The notes beneath the pieces were generated by a model. It saw only the letters and a program-made list of their open reading frames with translations. It searched no databases and was not told where the DNA came from. Below are positions 33,601-42,676 of a stretch of 64,000 nucleotides of DNA, one piece after another. The stretch's first letter is position 1, and the number at the start of each line of letters is the position of its first letter. The stretch comes from Vicinamibacterales bacterium (GTDB lineage Bacteria > Acidobacteriota > Vicinamibacteria > Vicinamibacterales > UBA2999): positions 186,001 to 250,000 of the forward strand of contig JAWKHS010000006.1 of the NCBI GenBank assembly GCA_041394705.1, written 5' to 3'. The position numbers and the translations under genes were made by a program.

Positions 33601-36573
33601 GTGAACACCGGTCCGCCGCTGCGTCGCGTGGGCGCCTGCCTGCTCGCGCTCGGCGCCGTCGCGACGCCGTCCTTCGCGGATCTGCGATTCGACACCTGGA
33701 CCACCGAAAACGGCCTGCCCCAGAACTCGGTCAACGACATCGTCCAGACGCGCGATGGGTACTTGTGGCTCGCCACGTTCGGCGGGCTCGTCCGATTCGA
33801 CGGTCAGCGGTTCACCGTCTTCGATCGAGGCACCGAGGGCATCGGCAGCCAGCGGATTCGGACCCTGCTCGAACGCCGCGATGGCACGCTCTGGGCGGGG
33901 ACCGAGGACGGAATGCTCATCCGGCATCGCGACGGCGGGTTCACGACGCTTGCCGCCCAGGCGGGGGTGCCCGCTGCCGGTTCGCTCCGCCTCGACGAAG
34001 CCGACGACGGGAGTCTGTGGGCGACCTGGATCGACCACGCGACGCGCGAGATCTTCATCACCAGGCACGAAGGCGCGCACGTCACGGTCTACCACGGCGG
34101 CGATCTTCCGATGGGTGTGAGACCACGGTCGCCCGGTGTGGGTCCGAGCGATCTCTGGTGGAGTCGGGACGAGCTCGGCCTTCATTGCCTCGTGGAGGGC
34201 CGGGTGTCCACGTGCGTGCCCGGTGCGTCGCTGCCCGACAGCGACGTCGTCCGCGTCAGTTCGGACGACCATGGCCACGTGTGGGTGGTGTTCACCGGCG
34301 GCCAGACGCTGGAGGTCACGCGGTCAGGCCCCCGGTGGCTCGACTTCAAGGACACCGGGTCGCTGTCCGACGCTGCGGTGTTCCTCGACGACCGCGCCGG
34401 GACGACATGGTGGGCCACGACGACCGGCCAAGTCTATGCCGGGCGCGACGGCGTGGTTGCCTCGGCGTCGAGCGACATGGGTCTGGCCCTCTACGAAGAT
34501 CGGGAGGGCGGCGTGTGGATCGGGTCCATCGGTCTGCGGCGCGTGCGGCCACGGCCGATCGCGATGATCGACGAGACACTGGGCCTGACATCGAATCTCG
34601 TGTACTCGATGCTCCACGATCGCGCGGGTGGCGTCTGGATCGGCACCTGGGGCCGGGGAGTCCAGCACTACGACGGCCGCCTGAACGAGACGTTCCTGCG
34701 CGGCCGTGAGCCAGGGGCGAACAATGTCACCTGCCTCTACGAGGACCATTCCGGACGGTTGTGGGTTGGAAGCCAGGCAGGACTCGCGTATCTCGACGGC
34801 GGCCGACTCGTGCCGGATCGCACGACAACGGCCGCGGGCATTCGCGCCGTCTGGGCCATGCACGAGGACGACGCCGGAACCCTGTGGCTCGCGACAGACG
34901 CGGGACTCGTCGCCCGCGGGCAGGGGGACCTCCGCCGTTATTCGACGGCGGACGGGTTGCCGAGCGATCGCATCACCGCGCTCTCCCCTGCGCGCGCGGG
35001 TGGCGTCTGGATCGGGACCTACCAGGGTTTGGCGCGCTTCGACGCAGGTCGCTTCACGGCCTACACCGAGGCCGACGGCTTCGTGGGCACCTGGGTGCGA
35101 GCCCTGCACGAGGACGAGGACGGCGTCCTGTGGGCCGGCACCTACGATGGCGGACTCTATCGTCTGCGCGACGGGCGCTTGACCCGGTACACGACTCGGG
35201 ACGGCCTGCACGACAACGGGGTGTTCCAGATCCTGGAAGACGACGTCGGCTTCTTCTGGATGGGCAGCAACCGCGGCATCTCCAGGGTGAGCCGCCGGGA
35301 GCTGAACGACTTCGCCGACGGGCGGATCACGTCGATTCGATCGCGGGCGTTCGGCATCCGCGACGGCATGACGACGTTGGAGTGCAATGGGGGCCGGCAG
35401 CCGGCGGGACTCCGGCGCGGGGATGGGACGCTCTGGTTCCCGACGATGGGCGGCGTCGCGGTCGTCGATCCCACGGACATCACTCGGTACACGGACCCGC
35501 CCCCGGTCATCCTCGAAGACCGTTTCGTGGCAGGCGCCCTGGCACCGCGGGGGACCGAACTCACGGTGCCCAGCGACGCCACGGGCTTCGAGGTCCGATA
35601 CACGGCGGCCGCCTTCGGCGTACCAGACCAGGTGCGCTATCGCTACATGCTGGCGGGTCTCGACACGGACTGGATCGCCGCGGGTGACCGTCGCAGCGTC
35701 ACGTACGGCAGACTCCCGCCGGGCCGGTACGAGTTCCGGGTCACGGCCGCGAACGAAGAGAGTGACTGGAATCCGAATCCCCAGACGCTGCAGATCGTGG
35801 TGCTGGCACCGTTCTGGCGGCAGCCGTGGTTCACCGGCGTCGGCCTCGCCGGGATGCTCGCCGGGATCGTCGGCGTGGAGCGGCGCCGGGCCGCACGGCA
35901 CAGGGACGAGCAGGTACGCCAGGCCGCGTTCGCCCAGCGTCTGATCCAGACGCAGGAGCACGAGCGCCAGCGGCTGTCGACCGAGCTGCACGACGCGCTC
36001 GGCCAGGAGCTCTTCGCCATCCGCGCGCACGTGCGCGCCGCCAGGGCCCAGGCGCCCGGCGAGGCGGGGCAGGGCACGGCGCTCGATCGCATCGACGAGG
36101 TCGCCAGGAAAGCCAGTACCGATCTCAAGACCATCGCGCACGCGCTGCGTCCGTACCACCTGGACAAGATCGGGCTCGCCCGCAGCATCGCGGGCATGAC
36201 CCAGGCCCTGGGCGACGCGTGCGGCATCGAGTTCGTGACCGAAATCGAGAACCTCGACGATCTGCTGGATGCCAACCAGCGGATCCAGGCGTACCGCATC
36301 GTGCAGGAGTGCGTCAGCAACGTGGCGAAGCATTCGGGCGCGCGTTCCGCGCGCGTGGCCCTGGCCAGACGGGCCGACGTGTGCGAAATCCGCGTCGAGG
36401 ACAACGGCCGCGGCCTCGAGGGCGGCGCGCTCAACGCCGTCGAGCCCGCCGGGCTCGGGCTGATGACGATCCGTGAGCGCGCCAGGGGCCTCGGGGGCCG
36501 CGTGAGTGTCGAGTCCGGCCCCGGACAGGGCACCTCGGTGGTTGCGACGTTTCCCCTCGGACGGACGCCATGA
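33601..36573 (+). CDS. Membrane sensor histidine kinase with Reg_prop/Y_Y_Y periplasmic sensor
   Basis: This is a 990-residue kinase. Starting at GTG 33601 gives a signal peptide (1-26, LALGAVATPSFA); GTG 33544, overlapping the previous stop, is the alternative. The periplasmic part (27-735) consists of Reg_prop propeller repeats (PQNSVNDIVQTRDGYLWLAT, GGVWIGTWGRGVQHYDG and many like them), ending in a Y_Y_Y domain (about 664-717). One membrane helix lies near 742-760, then a coiled coil, a HisKA_3 domain with phosphate-accepting H797 in TELHDALGQ, and an HATPase domain (DNGRGLE, GLGLMTIRERA). Such sensors detect extracellular ligands, often glycans. It phosphorylates, most likely, the regulator that overlaps its end. 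Confidence 0.93.
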   Translation: MNTGPPLRRVGACLLALGAVATPSFADLRFDTWTTENGLPQNSVNDIVQTRDGYLWLATFGGLVRFDGQRFTVFDRGTEGIGSQRIRTLLERRDGTLWAGTEDGMLIRHRDGGFTTLAAQAGVPAAGSLRLDEADDGSLWATWIDHATREIFITRHEGAHVTVYHGGDLPMGVRPRSPGVGPSDLWWSRDELGLHCLVEGRVSTCVPGASLPDSDVVRVSSDDHGHVWVVFTGGQTLEVTRSGPRWLDFKDTGSLSDAAVFLDDRAGTTWWATTTGQVYAGRDGVVASASSDMGLALYEDREGGVWIGSIGLRRVRPRPIAMIDETLGLTSNLVYSMLHDRAGGVWIGTWGRGVQHYDGRLNETFLRGREPGANNVTCLYEDHSGRLWVGSQAGLAYLDGGRLVPDRTTTAAGIRAVWAMHEDDAGTLWLATDAGLVARGQGDLRRYSTADGLPSDRITALSPARAGGVWIGTYQGLARFDAGRFTAYTEADGFVGTWVRALHEDEDGVLWAGTYDGGLYRLRDGRLTRYTTRDGLHDNGVFQILEDDVGFFWMGSNRGISRVSRRELNDFADGRITSIRSRAFGIRDGMTTLECNGGRQPAGLRRGDGTLWFPTMGGVAVVDPTDITRYTDPPPVILEDRFVAGALAPRGTELTVPSDATGFEVRYTAAAFGVPDQVRYRYMLAGLDTDWIAAGDRRSVTYGRLPPGRYEFRVTAANEESDWNPNPQTLQIVVLAPFWRQPWFTGVGLAGMLAGIVGVERRRAARHRDEQVRQAAFAQRLIQTQEHERQRLSTELHDALGQELFAIRAHVRAARAQAPGEAGQGTALDRIDEVARKASTDLKTIAHALRPYHLDKIGLARSIAGMTQALGDACGIEFVTEIENLDDLLDANQRIQAYRIVQECVSNVAKHSGARSARVALARRADVCEIRVEDNGRGLEGGALNAVEPAGLGLMTIRERARGLGGRVSVESGPGQGTSVVATFPLGRTP

Positions 36574-37223
36574 GCCAGGACATTCGCATCGTCATCGCCG
36601 AAGACCACCCGTTCTTCCTGAGCGGGCTGCGGCAGGCCCTGGACCGCGAGCCGGGGTTCCAGGTGGTCGCGGAGGCCGGCGATGGACGCGCAGCCCTGGA
36701 GGCCATCCAGACGCTGGCGCCCGACGTGGCGATTCTCGACATCGGCTTGCCTCTGATGGATGGCTGCGCCGTGGTGAAGGCGGTGCGGCAGGCGCGGCTG
36801 CCGGTGGAGATCGCGTTCCTCACGATCGCGGACGACGGAGCTCTCTTCGAACAGGCGCTCGAGTGGGACGTGAAGGGCTACCTGCTCAAGGACTGCACGG
36901 ACGTGGACATCGTGCGGTGCGTCAGGGCCGTCGCCCAGGGCCAGCACTTCGCCTGCCCCACGATGACCACCTACCTGGTCAACAAGACCCGCCGCATCGA
37001 GCGCTTCACGGGCGAGGCGCCGGGTCTGAAGCGGTTGACACGGCAGGAGCAGGCGATCCTGTCGCTCATCGCCCGCGACATGACGAGCAAGGACATCGCG
37101 CGTGAACTGGGCATCGCACAGAAGACGGTTGAGGCCCACCGGTCCAACATCTGCCGCAAGCTGGAGCTTCACGGCAATCACGCGCTCAGCCGCTTCGCGC
37201 TCCGGCACCGGGACGAGATCTGA
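36570..37223 (+). CDS. NarL/LuxR-type response regulator
   Basis: This 217-residue regulator has a receiver domain with D12 and phosphate acceptor D57 (VAILDIGLPLMDG) and K107-type FKGYLLKD region, then a LuxR-type helix-turn-helix at about 150-200 (LTRQEQAILSLIARDMTSKDIARELGIAQKTVEAHRSNI, read in sections). Its ATG overlaps the kinase stop by four bases (ATGA), so kinase and regulator are made together. Candidate target sites are the CCCCTAGGGG palindrome at 31561 and the imperfect copy at 37232. Confidence 0.95.
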   Translation: MSQDIRIVIAEDHPFFLSGLRQALDREPGFQVVAEAGDGRAALEAIQTLAPDVAILDIGLPLMDGCAVVKAVRQARLPVEIAFLTIADDGALFEQALEWDVKGYLLKDCTDVDIVRCVRAVAQGQHFACPTMTTYLVNKTRRIERFTGEAPGLKRLTRQEQAILSLIARDMTSKDIARELGIAQKTVEAHRSNICRKLELHGNHALSRFALRHRDEI

Positions 37224-37231
37224 TCGTGCCG

Positions 37232-37257
37232 TGCCCCTAGGGATGCCCCCCTAGCGG
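37232..37257. promoter_or_regulatory. Second CCCCTAGGG-type site with adjacent partial repeat
   Basis: TGCCCCTAGGGA at 37232-37243 matches the palindrome at 31561 in all but its last bases. It is followed at once by TGCCCCCCTAGCGG (37244-37257), a degenerate second copy, 12 bases further. It stands in the 166-base gap between the response regulator and the small lipoprotein-like gene at 37390. Nothing else can be recognised in this gap. Confidence 0.45.
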
Positions 37258-37389
37258 CGTAGGTGCGCCGGCACGGAACGCACCGTGGTCGGCCCGATTC
37301 CTTCCGCCCGCTCCGCGGCCTATAAGGGCACCGTGTGCCCGCGGCGGGTGGTGCAGCCGCAGGTCAAGGACGAACGGAGGAGACGAAGT

Positions 37390-37617
37390 ATGACCGGACC
37401 AGCGATACACCTCGTCATCGCCGCGATACTCCTCGCGGGTCTCGGTGTCGGGTGCGACAAGAAGCCCCACGGTCAGTGCATCGTCGGCAGCGGCATCAGC
37501 GCCTCGTGCATCGATGCCCACTCGGGCGAATGTGAGGTCTTGAACGGCCGATTCCGTGCTGGCGTCACTTGTTCGGGTCAGCCGATCGGGAGCTCGCTGC
37601 TCGAGCCATCGTGGTGA
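37390..37617 (+). CDS. Small exported cysteine-rich protein, possible lipoprotein
   Basis: This 75-residue protein starts at ATG 37390 with GGAGG nine bases upstream. Residues 3-20 form a hydrophobic leader ending LGVGC, a weak lipobox. The mature part has five cysteines (C21, then HGQCIVG, SASCID, GECEVL, VTCSG), which suggests two disulfides. I know no family. It is the first gene after the second CCCCTAGGG site and may belong to the module's target genes. An upstream start 105 bases earlier has no ribosome site. Confidence 0.6.
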   Translation: MTGPAIHLVIAAILLAGLGVGCDKKPHGQCIVGSGISASCIDAHSGECEVLNGRFRAGVTCSGQPIGSSLLEPSW

Positions 37618-37648
37618 GACGAGTCGCCTGCGCATCGCGGTCCGACGC

Positions 37649-39022
37649 ATGAAGAGGGCTGGCGCGATCTGTCTCGCTCTTTTCGCCTTGCCGACTGCCG
37701 CGGCCGCTCAGAATCTCTTCGTCAACGGGAGCTTCGAACAGGGGCCACCCATTCCGTCCGGGTCGAGCTACACGACGGTGGGCGCCGGATCGGCCGCGCT
37801 CCCCGGATGGACCGTGACCGGCGCGACCGTGGACTACATCGGCCCTTCCTGGACGATGGCCGAAGGGATCCGGGGCATCGATCTCGACGGCGCCTTCTCC
37901 ACCGGTGGCATCCAGCAGACGGTCGCCACGGTTCCGGGACGGACCTATCTCGCCTCGTTCTCGCTGGCCGGGAACAGCGATGGCGCGCCCGTGCTGAAGC
38001 AGGCCCGGTTCACGGTGGACGCGCTCGTGGTGGACCTGACGTTCGACACGCAGGGGCATGGCCGTTTGGATCCGGGCTGGGTGCGCAAGTCGTACGCGTT
38101 CGTCGCGTCCGGGCCGTCCGTGACGGTGGGATTCACGAGCCTCTCACCCGCCGGTAACAGCTGGGGCGCGCTGATCGACGACGTCCGCCTGGAACTGCAG
38201 TCGCCGCTACCGCAGCCTCCCACGGACCTTCACGTGGAGAGCCTCGACGGCAACTTCGTCACCCTGCACTGGGCGGCCCCGTCAGCCGGCCCGGCGCCGA
38301 CGAGTTACATCGTGAAGGGCGGCCTCGTGCCCGGTCAGGTGCTGGCCACCGTGGACACGGGGACGACGACGCCGGTCTTCGCGTTTCTCGCGCCACCCGG
38401 CTCCTTCTTCCTTCGCGTGCACGCGGCGACCGGCGCAGGTGAAAGCGGCCCGTCGAACGAAGTGCCGTTGCACGTGCGGGTCGCGATCCCTCCCTCGGCG
38501 CCCGCGAACCTGCTGGGCCTGGTGAATGGATCGACGGTGAGCCTGGCCTGGACCAATACGTTCAGGGGCGGCGCGCCCACCGGCATTGGGCTCACCGTGA
38601 GCGGCGCCGTGAATACCGCCGTCCCGCTGGGGCTCGGCGACACCTTCAGCGTCGCTGGCGTCCCCCCGGGCACCTACACCTTCGCCGTCGCGGCGACCAA
38701 CGCCGCCGGCAGCAGCCCGTTGTCCTCTCCGGTCACACTGACGTTCCCCGCCGGCTGCTCCGGTGTGCCGCAGCCGGTGACGAACGTCGTGGCGTATGCC
38801 GTGGGCGGCGTGCTGTCGCTCCGGTGGGACCTCCCCGCCACCGGCGCGGCACCCACCGGCTACCGGATCACCGTCACTGGTGCGTATGTGGGCAGCGTCC
38901 CTGTGCCGGTGCGGACCTTGAGTGCCCCCGTACCGCCAGGGTCGTACACCTTCACCGTGTCGGCGACCAATGCGTGCGGGGTCGGCGCGACGACTGCCCC
39001 GCACACCGTCGTGGTGCCGTGA
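37649..39022 (+). CDS. Secreted choice-of-anchor C/DUF642 protein with fibronectin III-like domains
   Basis: This 457-residue protein has a clear leader (1-20, FALPTAAAAQN). The first 170 residues carry the DUF642/choice-of-anchor C pattern: NLFVNGSFEQGP, LPGWTVTGATVDYIG, RGIDLDGAFSTGGI and the DPGWVRKSYAFVA strand. Three fibronectin type III-like modules follow, e.g. PPTDLHVESLDGNFVTLHW and SAPANLLGLVNGSTVSLAW, and the last ends APHTVVVP. The last module's loops include GTYTFAVAATNAAGSSP and GSYTFTVSATNACGVG. Such proteins bind extracellular carbohydrate or matrix. ATG 37649 has no strong ribosome site. Its stop overlaps the next start by one base (TGATG). Confidence 0.85.
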   Translation: MKRAGAICLALFALPTAAAAQNLFVNGSFEQGPPIPSGSSYTTVGAGSAALPGWTVTGATVDYIGPSWTMAEGIRGIDLDGAFSTGGIQQTVATVPGRTYLASFSLAGNSDGAPVLKQARFTVDALVVDLTFDTQGHGRLDPGWVRKSYAFVASGPSVTVGFTSLSPAGNSWGALIDDVRLELQSPLPQPPTDLHVESLDGNFVTLHWAAPSAGPAPTSYIVKGGLVPGQVLATVDTGTTTPVFAFLAPPGSFFLRVHAATGAGESGPSNEVPLHVRVAIPPSAPANLLGLVNGSTVSLAWTNTFRGGAPTGIGLTVSGAVNTAVPLGLGDTFSVAGVPPGTYTFAVAATNAAGSSPLSSPVTLTFPAGCSGVPQPVTNVVAYAVGGVLSLRWDLPATGAAPTGYRITVTGAYVGSVPVPVRTLSAPVPPGSYTFTVSATNACGVGATTAPHTVVVP

Positions 39023-40815
39023 TGCCCGTGCGCGCCAACCGTCGGAGGTCCTGCGTGTCGTCCCGTCCGTGTTCCGTCAACGCTTCACGCCCGGTGTGGT
39101 TCGCCGCCGCCGCCCTGGCGGCGGCCCTGACCCTCTGGCTGCCGCCACCTGCCGAGCCGCAGACCCTGTCATGGCGCCAGCAGACCGCGAAGGACGTGCA
39201 GTACCTGCGCGTGACCGGAGGCGGCCGGGTGCTGGTGGGCACGAGCAACGAGACGCGCGTCGTGGACGGCGAGACCGGACGGGTCCTCTGGAGCCGGACG
39301 GACATCCGCGACTGCGAGCCCGTCGACGCCCCGTCGGACCTCGACTACGAGTTCAAGTGCGACACCGACGGCGGCGATCTCAACTTCGTGCTGCTGCCGT
39401 CGGAGCCGCCTCGGCTGGTCGGCCATCACGCGCCCGACGGACGGCTGGCGATCGTCGACGCGGCGAGCGGGCAGACACTGTTCGACTCCACCACGCAGTC
39501 GCTCGGGAAGGTACGGCGCTATCTCCTTTCGCCGCGCGGGGACCAGGTCGTCGTCGCTGTCGAACGCAAGGGGACGACCCTCCTCGTGGCCGGCCTCACG
39601 TTGGGAGACGGGTCGGTGGCCTGGCGGCACGAGTCGACGATCGCCGAGGATCCCATCTGGATCGACAGCGCCGGCGATTCCCTGGTCGTGCTGACGGGCA
39701 GGTCGAAGGGAGGCGGGCGCGTGCTCGCCGCATTCGACACGTCCGCGGGCACGAACGTCTTCGAACGCACGGACATCCTGCGGCAGGAGGTCCGCGAAGC
39801 TGGTCCACGGATGGTGGGGGCCGAGGAATGGCGCTCGAAGGCGTATCGGATCGCGCCACTCATCGCCGACGGCGACGCCATCGTGGCGTTCGTCTCGAAG
39901 GATGGCCCGTTCAGGCTCGACGCGCTGGGACGCGTCCTGTGGCGCGCGGAGGATCTTGCCGACGTCGAGCCCTCCAGGATGGAGCTCGAGGGCGGCGTCC
40001 TGTACGTGCGGAGCGACGACAACGTCTTCGCGATCGATGCGGCCACGGGCCGGACGCGCTGGCGGCAGAAGGCGCGGTTCGAGCCTCGCGCACTGGCGCC
40101 GCTGGCCGGTGTCGGCCTCCTGCTGCTGTCGCCCTCGCGCGTCGACCTTCTGTCCTTGGGGTCCGGCGCCCCGGTGTGGCCCCGACCCGCGGACATCCCC
40201 AAGGTCGAGGACGCCCGGGAGCGAAGCCCCTTCAGCCCAGGATTGTTCCTCGGCGGCGTGTCGCCGCTCCTGGTCCGCGACGACGCCCTGATCGTGGCCG
40301 GCGGCCGAACGCTTGCGCGGGTGGACCTCGCGACGGGGACGCGGGCGGACCTGGCGGCCTACGAGTTCAAGGGCGGCGAAGCGCCGGAACTGCTCGAGGC
40401 GCGGCCGGAGGGATTCCTGCTCGCGGCCCACCAGAACCTGCTGGGCGTGGCGCCTGACGGCGCCCAGCGGTTCTCACGCTTCTATCCAGCGCCGGGAATG
40501 AACGGCTGGAAGAAGCTCGGCCTCGGGCTGCTCTCGTTCGGGGCCGGAGATCCATCGCTGCTCTACGCGACCCTCCGGATGCGCTACAGCCGCCAGGCGG
40601 TCGTCGAGTCATCCGTCTACATGCACTTCGAGAACAAGGATGGGGCGGCGGACCAGCAGTTCGGTCTCGTACGGCTCGACAAGCGGTCGGGTGAGGAGAC
40701 CGGCGTGCTCTGGCACAACGAACGCCGGCCGGTCGTGGTGGTCGATCCGGACGTCGACCGCGTCTACGTCAGACGTCAGGGCACGACGCTCGAGGCGTAT
40801 CAGTTTCCGCGATGA
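39022..40815 (+). CDS. Secreted PQQ-type beta-propeller protein
   Basis: The 597-residue protein is coupled to the preceding gene by TGATG. A leader with an arginine-rich start covers residues 1-45 (AAALAAALTLWLPPPAEP). The rest is repeats of the PQQ/WD40-like kind: RVLVGTSNETRVVDGETGRVLW, VFAIDAATGRTRWRQ, LARVDLATGTRADL and, at the end, RVYVRRQGTTLEAYQF. No catalytic residues of quinoprotein dehydrogenases are visible, so it is more likely a binding or scaffold propeller. It converges on the amidohydrolase at 40889. Confidence 0.8.
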   Translation: MPVRANRRRSCVSSRPCSVNASRPVWFAAAALAAALTLWLPPPAEPQTLSWRQQTAKDVQYLRVTGGGRVLVGTSNETRVVDGETGRVLWSRTDIRDCEPVDAPSDLDYEFKCDTDGGDLNFVLLPSEPPRLVGHHAPDGRLAIVDAASGQTLFDSTTQSLGKVRRYLLSPRGDQVVVAVERKGTTLLVAGLTLGDGSVAWRHESTIAEDPIWIDSAGDSLVVLTGRSKGGGRVLAAFDTSAGTNVFERTDILRQEVREAGPRMVGAEEWRSKAYRIAPLIADGDAIVAFVSKDGPFRLDALGRVLWRAEDLADVEPSRMELEGGVLYVRSDDNVFAIDAATGRTRWRQKARFEPRALAPLAGVGLLLLSPSRVDLLSLGSGAPVWPRPADIPKVEDARERSPFSPGLFLGGVSPLLVRDDALIVAGGRTLARVDLATGTRADLAAYEFKGGEAPELLEARPEGFLLAAHQNLLGVAPDGAQRFSRFYPAPGMNGWKKLGLGLLSFGAGDPSLLYATLRMRYSRQAVVESSVYMHFENKDGAADQQFGLVRLDKRSGEETGVLWHNERRPVVVVDPDVDRVYVRRQGTTLEAYQFPR

Positions 40816-40888
40816 TCGACCGGCGTCCTGTGGCCACACGGCCGCTGGCTCGACGCAATCCTCGGCGCCACACCCGACGGCGCCGCCG

Positions 40889-42589
40889 CTACCGCCGGTA
40901 GACGACCGTGCCGTCGAAGATCGTCACGGCCACCCGGACGTCGTCGGCCGACTCCGGCGGCTTCGCGAAGATGTCGCGCGTCAGCACCACGATGTCGGCG
41001 AGCTGCCCTTCGGCCAGCCGGCCCTTCCGCGCCTCGTCGAACGACGCGTACGCGGCGCCGCTGGTGTAGCCGTCGATCATCTGGCCGACGGTGAGGCGCT
41101 GGTTCGGGACGTCGAGGAAACCGATCCGCCCGAGCCCGGTCCAGATGCCGGCCAGCGGGTCGATGGAAACCACCGGCCAGTCGCTGCCGAATGCCAGGTG
41201 CCCGCCGGCCTCGGCGATGCTCTTCCACGGCCACCCGCGCGCCTGGCGTTCGGGCCCGACGTTGGTCACCCAGTGATCGACCGGATGCGGCTCGTTCATC
41301 AGCGACGTGTGGGGCGGCTGCATCGACGCGATGACGCCGAGGGCGCCGAAGCGCGGGACGTCGGCCCAGTCGATGGTCTCGATGTGCTCGATGCGGTGGC
41401 GGCGGCCCCGGGCGGGCGCGGGGTTCGCCGTCGCGGCCTTCTCGTAGGCGTCGAGCACCATCCGGACGCCGCGGTCGCCGATGGCGTGGGTGAAGATCTG
41501 CCAGCCGCGCCGGTCGAGCGTGGCGACGATGCGATCGAGCTCGTCCTGCGAGTAGTTCGCACGGCCCGTGGACGCAGGGTCGTTCACGTACGGCGCCAGC
41601 ATCGCCGCGGTGTTCGTCTCGATGACGCCGTCCACGAGCAGCTTCGCGGCGCCGAGCCTGAAGCGATCGTCCGGCTGGACGCGGGCGCGGATGGCGTCGA
41701 AGCGATCGGCATCGGCGTCGCTGAAGCCCGGCGACACCGAGAGCGCCAGGTACACCCGCAGCGGGAGCGCGCCCGCCTTCCGCGCCTCCTCCCACACGGC
41801 GAGCTCGTCCTCGTTGCCGTTCGCGTTCTGCACGCTCGTCACGCCCAGCGCGTGGGCGTGCGCGACGCCTTCCTTCAACGCCGCCAGCCGTTCGCCCATC
41901 GTGGGACGCGGCAGCACCCGGCGCACCAGGTCCTGAGCCGATTCCTTGAGCAGGCCGGCCGGCGCGCCGGAGGCCTCGCGGGTGATGGCGCCATTGGGTG
42001 GGTCGGCGGTGTCACGGGTCACCCCGGCGGCGTCGAGCGCCTTCGAGTTGACCCACGTGCTGTGGCCGTCGAAGCAGACGAGCGCCGCCGGGCGGTCCGG
42101 CAGGGCGGCGTCCAGGAGCTGGCGCGTCGGCAGCCCGCCCGGGAACGGCGTGTACTCCCACCCCCGACCGCGAATCCACGCCGCGGTCGGGTGGGCGTCG
42201 GCGAACTCGCGGATCGCGCGCTGGATGTCGTCGAGCGTGCGGGCATCGCTGAGATCGAGCTCCGCGAGCCCCTGCGAACCGCTCAGAAAATGGACGTGGC
42301 TGTCGTTGAAGCCCGGCAGCACCGACGCGCCTGCGGCGTCGACGACCGTCGTGTCGGGGCCCTGCAGATCCGCCATCGCCTCGGCCGAGCCGACGGCCAC
42401 GATCTCGCCGCCGCGCACGGCCACGGCTTCCTGCATCGGCGATCCGACGCCCGTGTACACGCGGCCGTTGGTGACCACGAGGTCGGCGGGCGCCTGGCGC
42501 GGGCCACAGGCGGCGATGAGCACGGACACGAATGCCGGGAGGGCCGATCGCAGCACGCGCGACGCCGGAGACTCGGGACTCGTGGTCAT
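40889..42589 (-). CDS. Lipoprotein amidohydrolase of the YtcJ-like family, second copy
   Basis: This 566-residue protein has a lipoprotein signal with a good lipobox (LIAAC, C28). Its metal motifs repeat those of the enzyme at 7953: DLVVTNGRVY, GFNDSHVHFL, IFTHAIGDRGV, RIEHIETI and FGSDWPV. The two share length and motif order, and many blocks such as RIRGRGWEYTPFPG against RGRGWLYTPFPG, so they are paralogues. Both probably hydrolyse amide or imide compounds outside the cytoplasmic membrane. The start is 88 bases from the histidine kinase stop at 42677 and may share its promoter region or be last in that run. Confidence 0.88.
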   Translation of the reverse strand: MTTSPESPASRVLRSALPAFVSVLIAACGPRQAPADLVVTNGRVYTGVGSPMQEAVAVRGGEIVAVGSAEAMADLQGPDTTVVDAAGASVLPGFNDSHVHFLSGSQGLAELDLSDARTLDDIQRAIREFADAHPTAAWIRGRGWEYTPFPGGLPTRQLLDAALPDRPAALVCFDGHSTWVNSKALDAAGVTRDTADPPNGAITREASGAPAGLLKESAQDLVRRVLPRPTMGERLAALKEGVAHAHALGVTSVQNANGNEDELAVWEEARKAGALPLRVYLALSVSPGFSDADADRFDAIRARVQPDDRFRLGAAKLLVDGVIETNTAAMLAPYVNDPASTGRANYSQDELDRIVATLDRRGWQIFTHAIGDRGVRMVLDAYEKAATANPAPARGRRHRIEHIETIDWADVPRFGALGVIASMQPPHTSLMNEPHPVDHWVTNVGPERQARGWPWKSIAEAGGHLAFGSDWPVVSIDPLAGIWTGLGRIGFLDVPNQRLTVGQMIDGYTSGAAYASFDEARKGRLAEGQLADIVVLTRDIFAKPPESADDVRVAVTIFDGTVVYRR

Positions 42590-42676
42590 ACGGCGGCGAG
42601 GATACCAGACGGATCGCGGAAGCCCGCGGGCGCGGAGGCGTGACCGACGAGCTGGTGCGGGCGAGGACGCCGCGAG

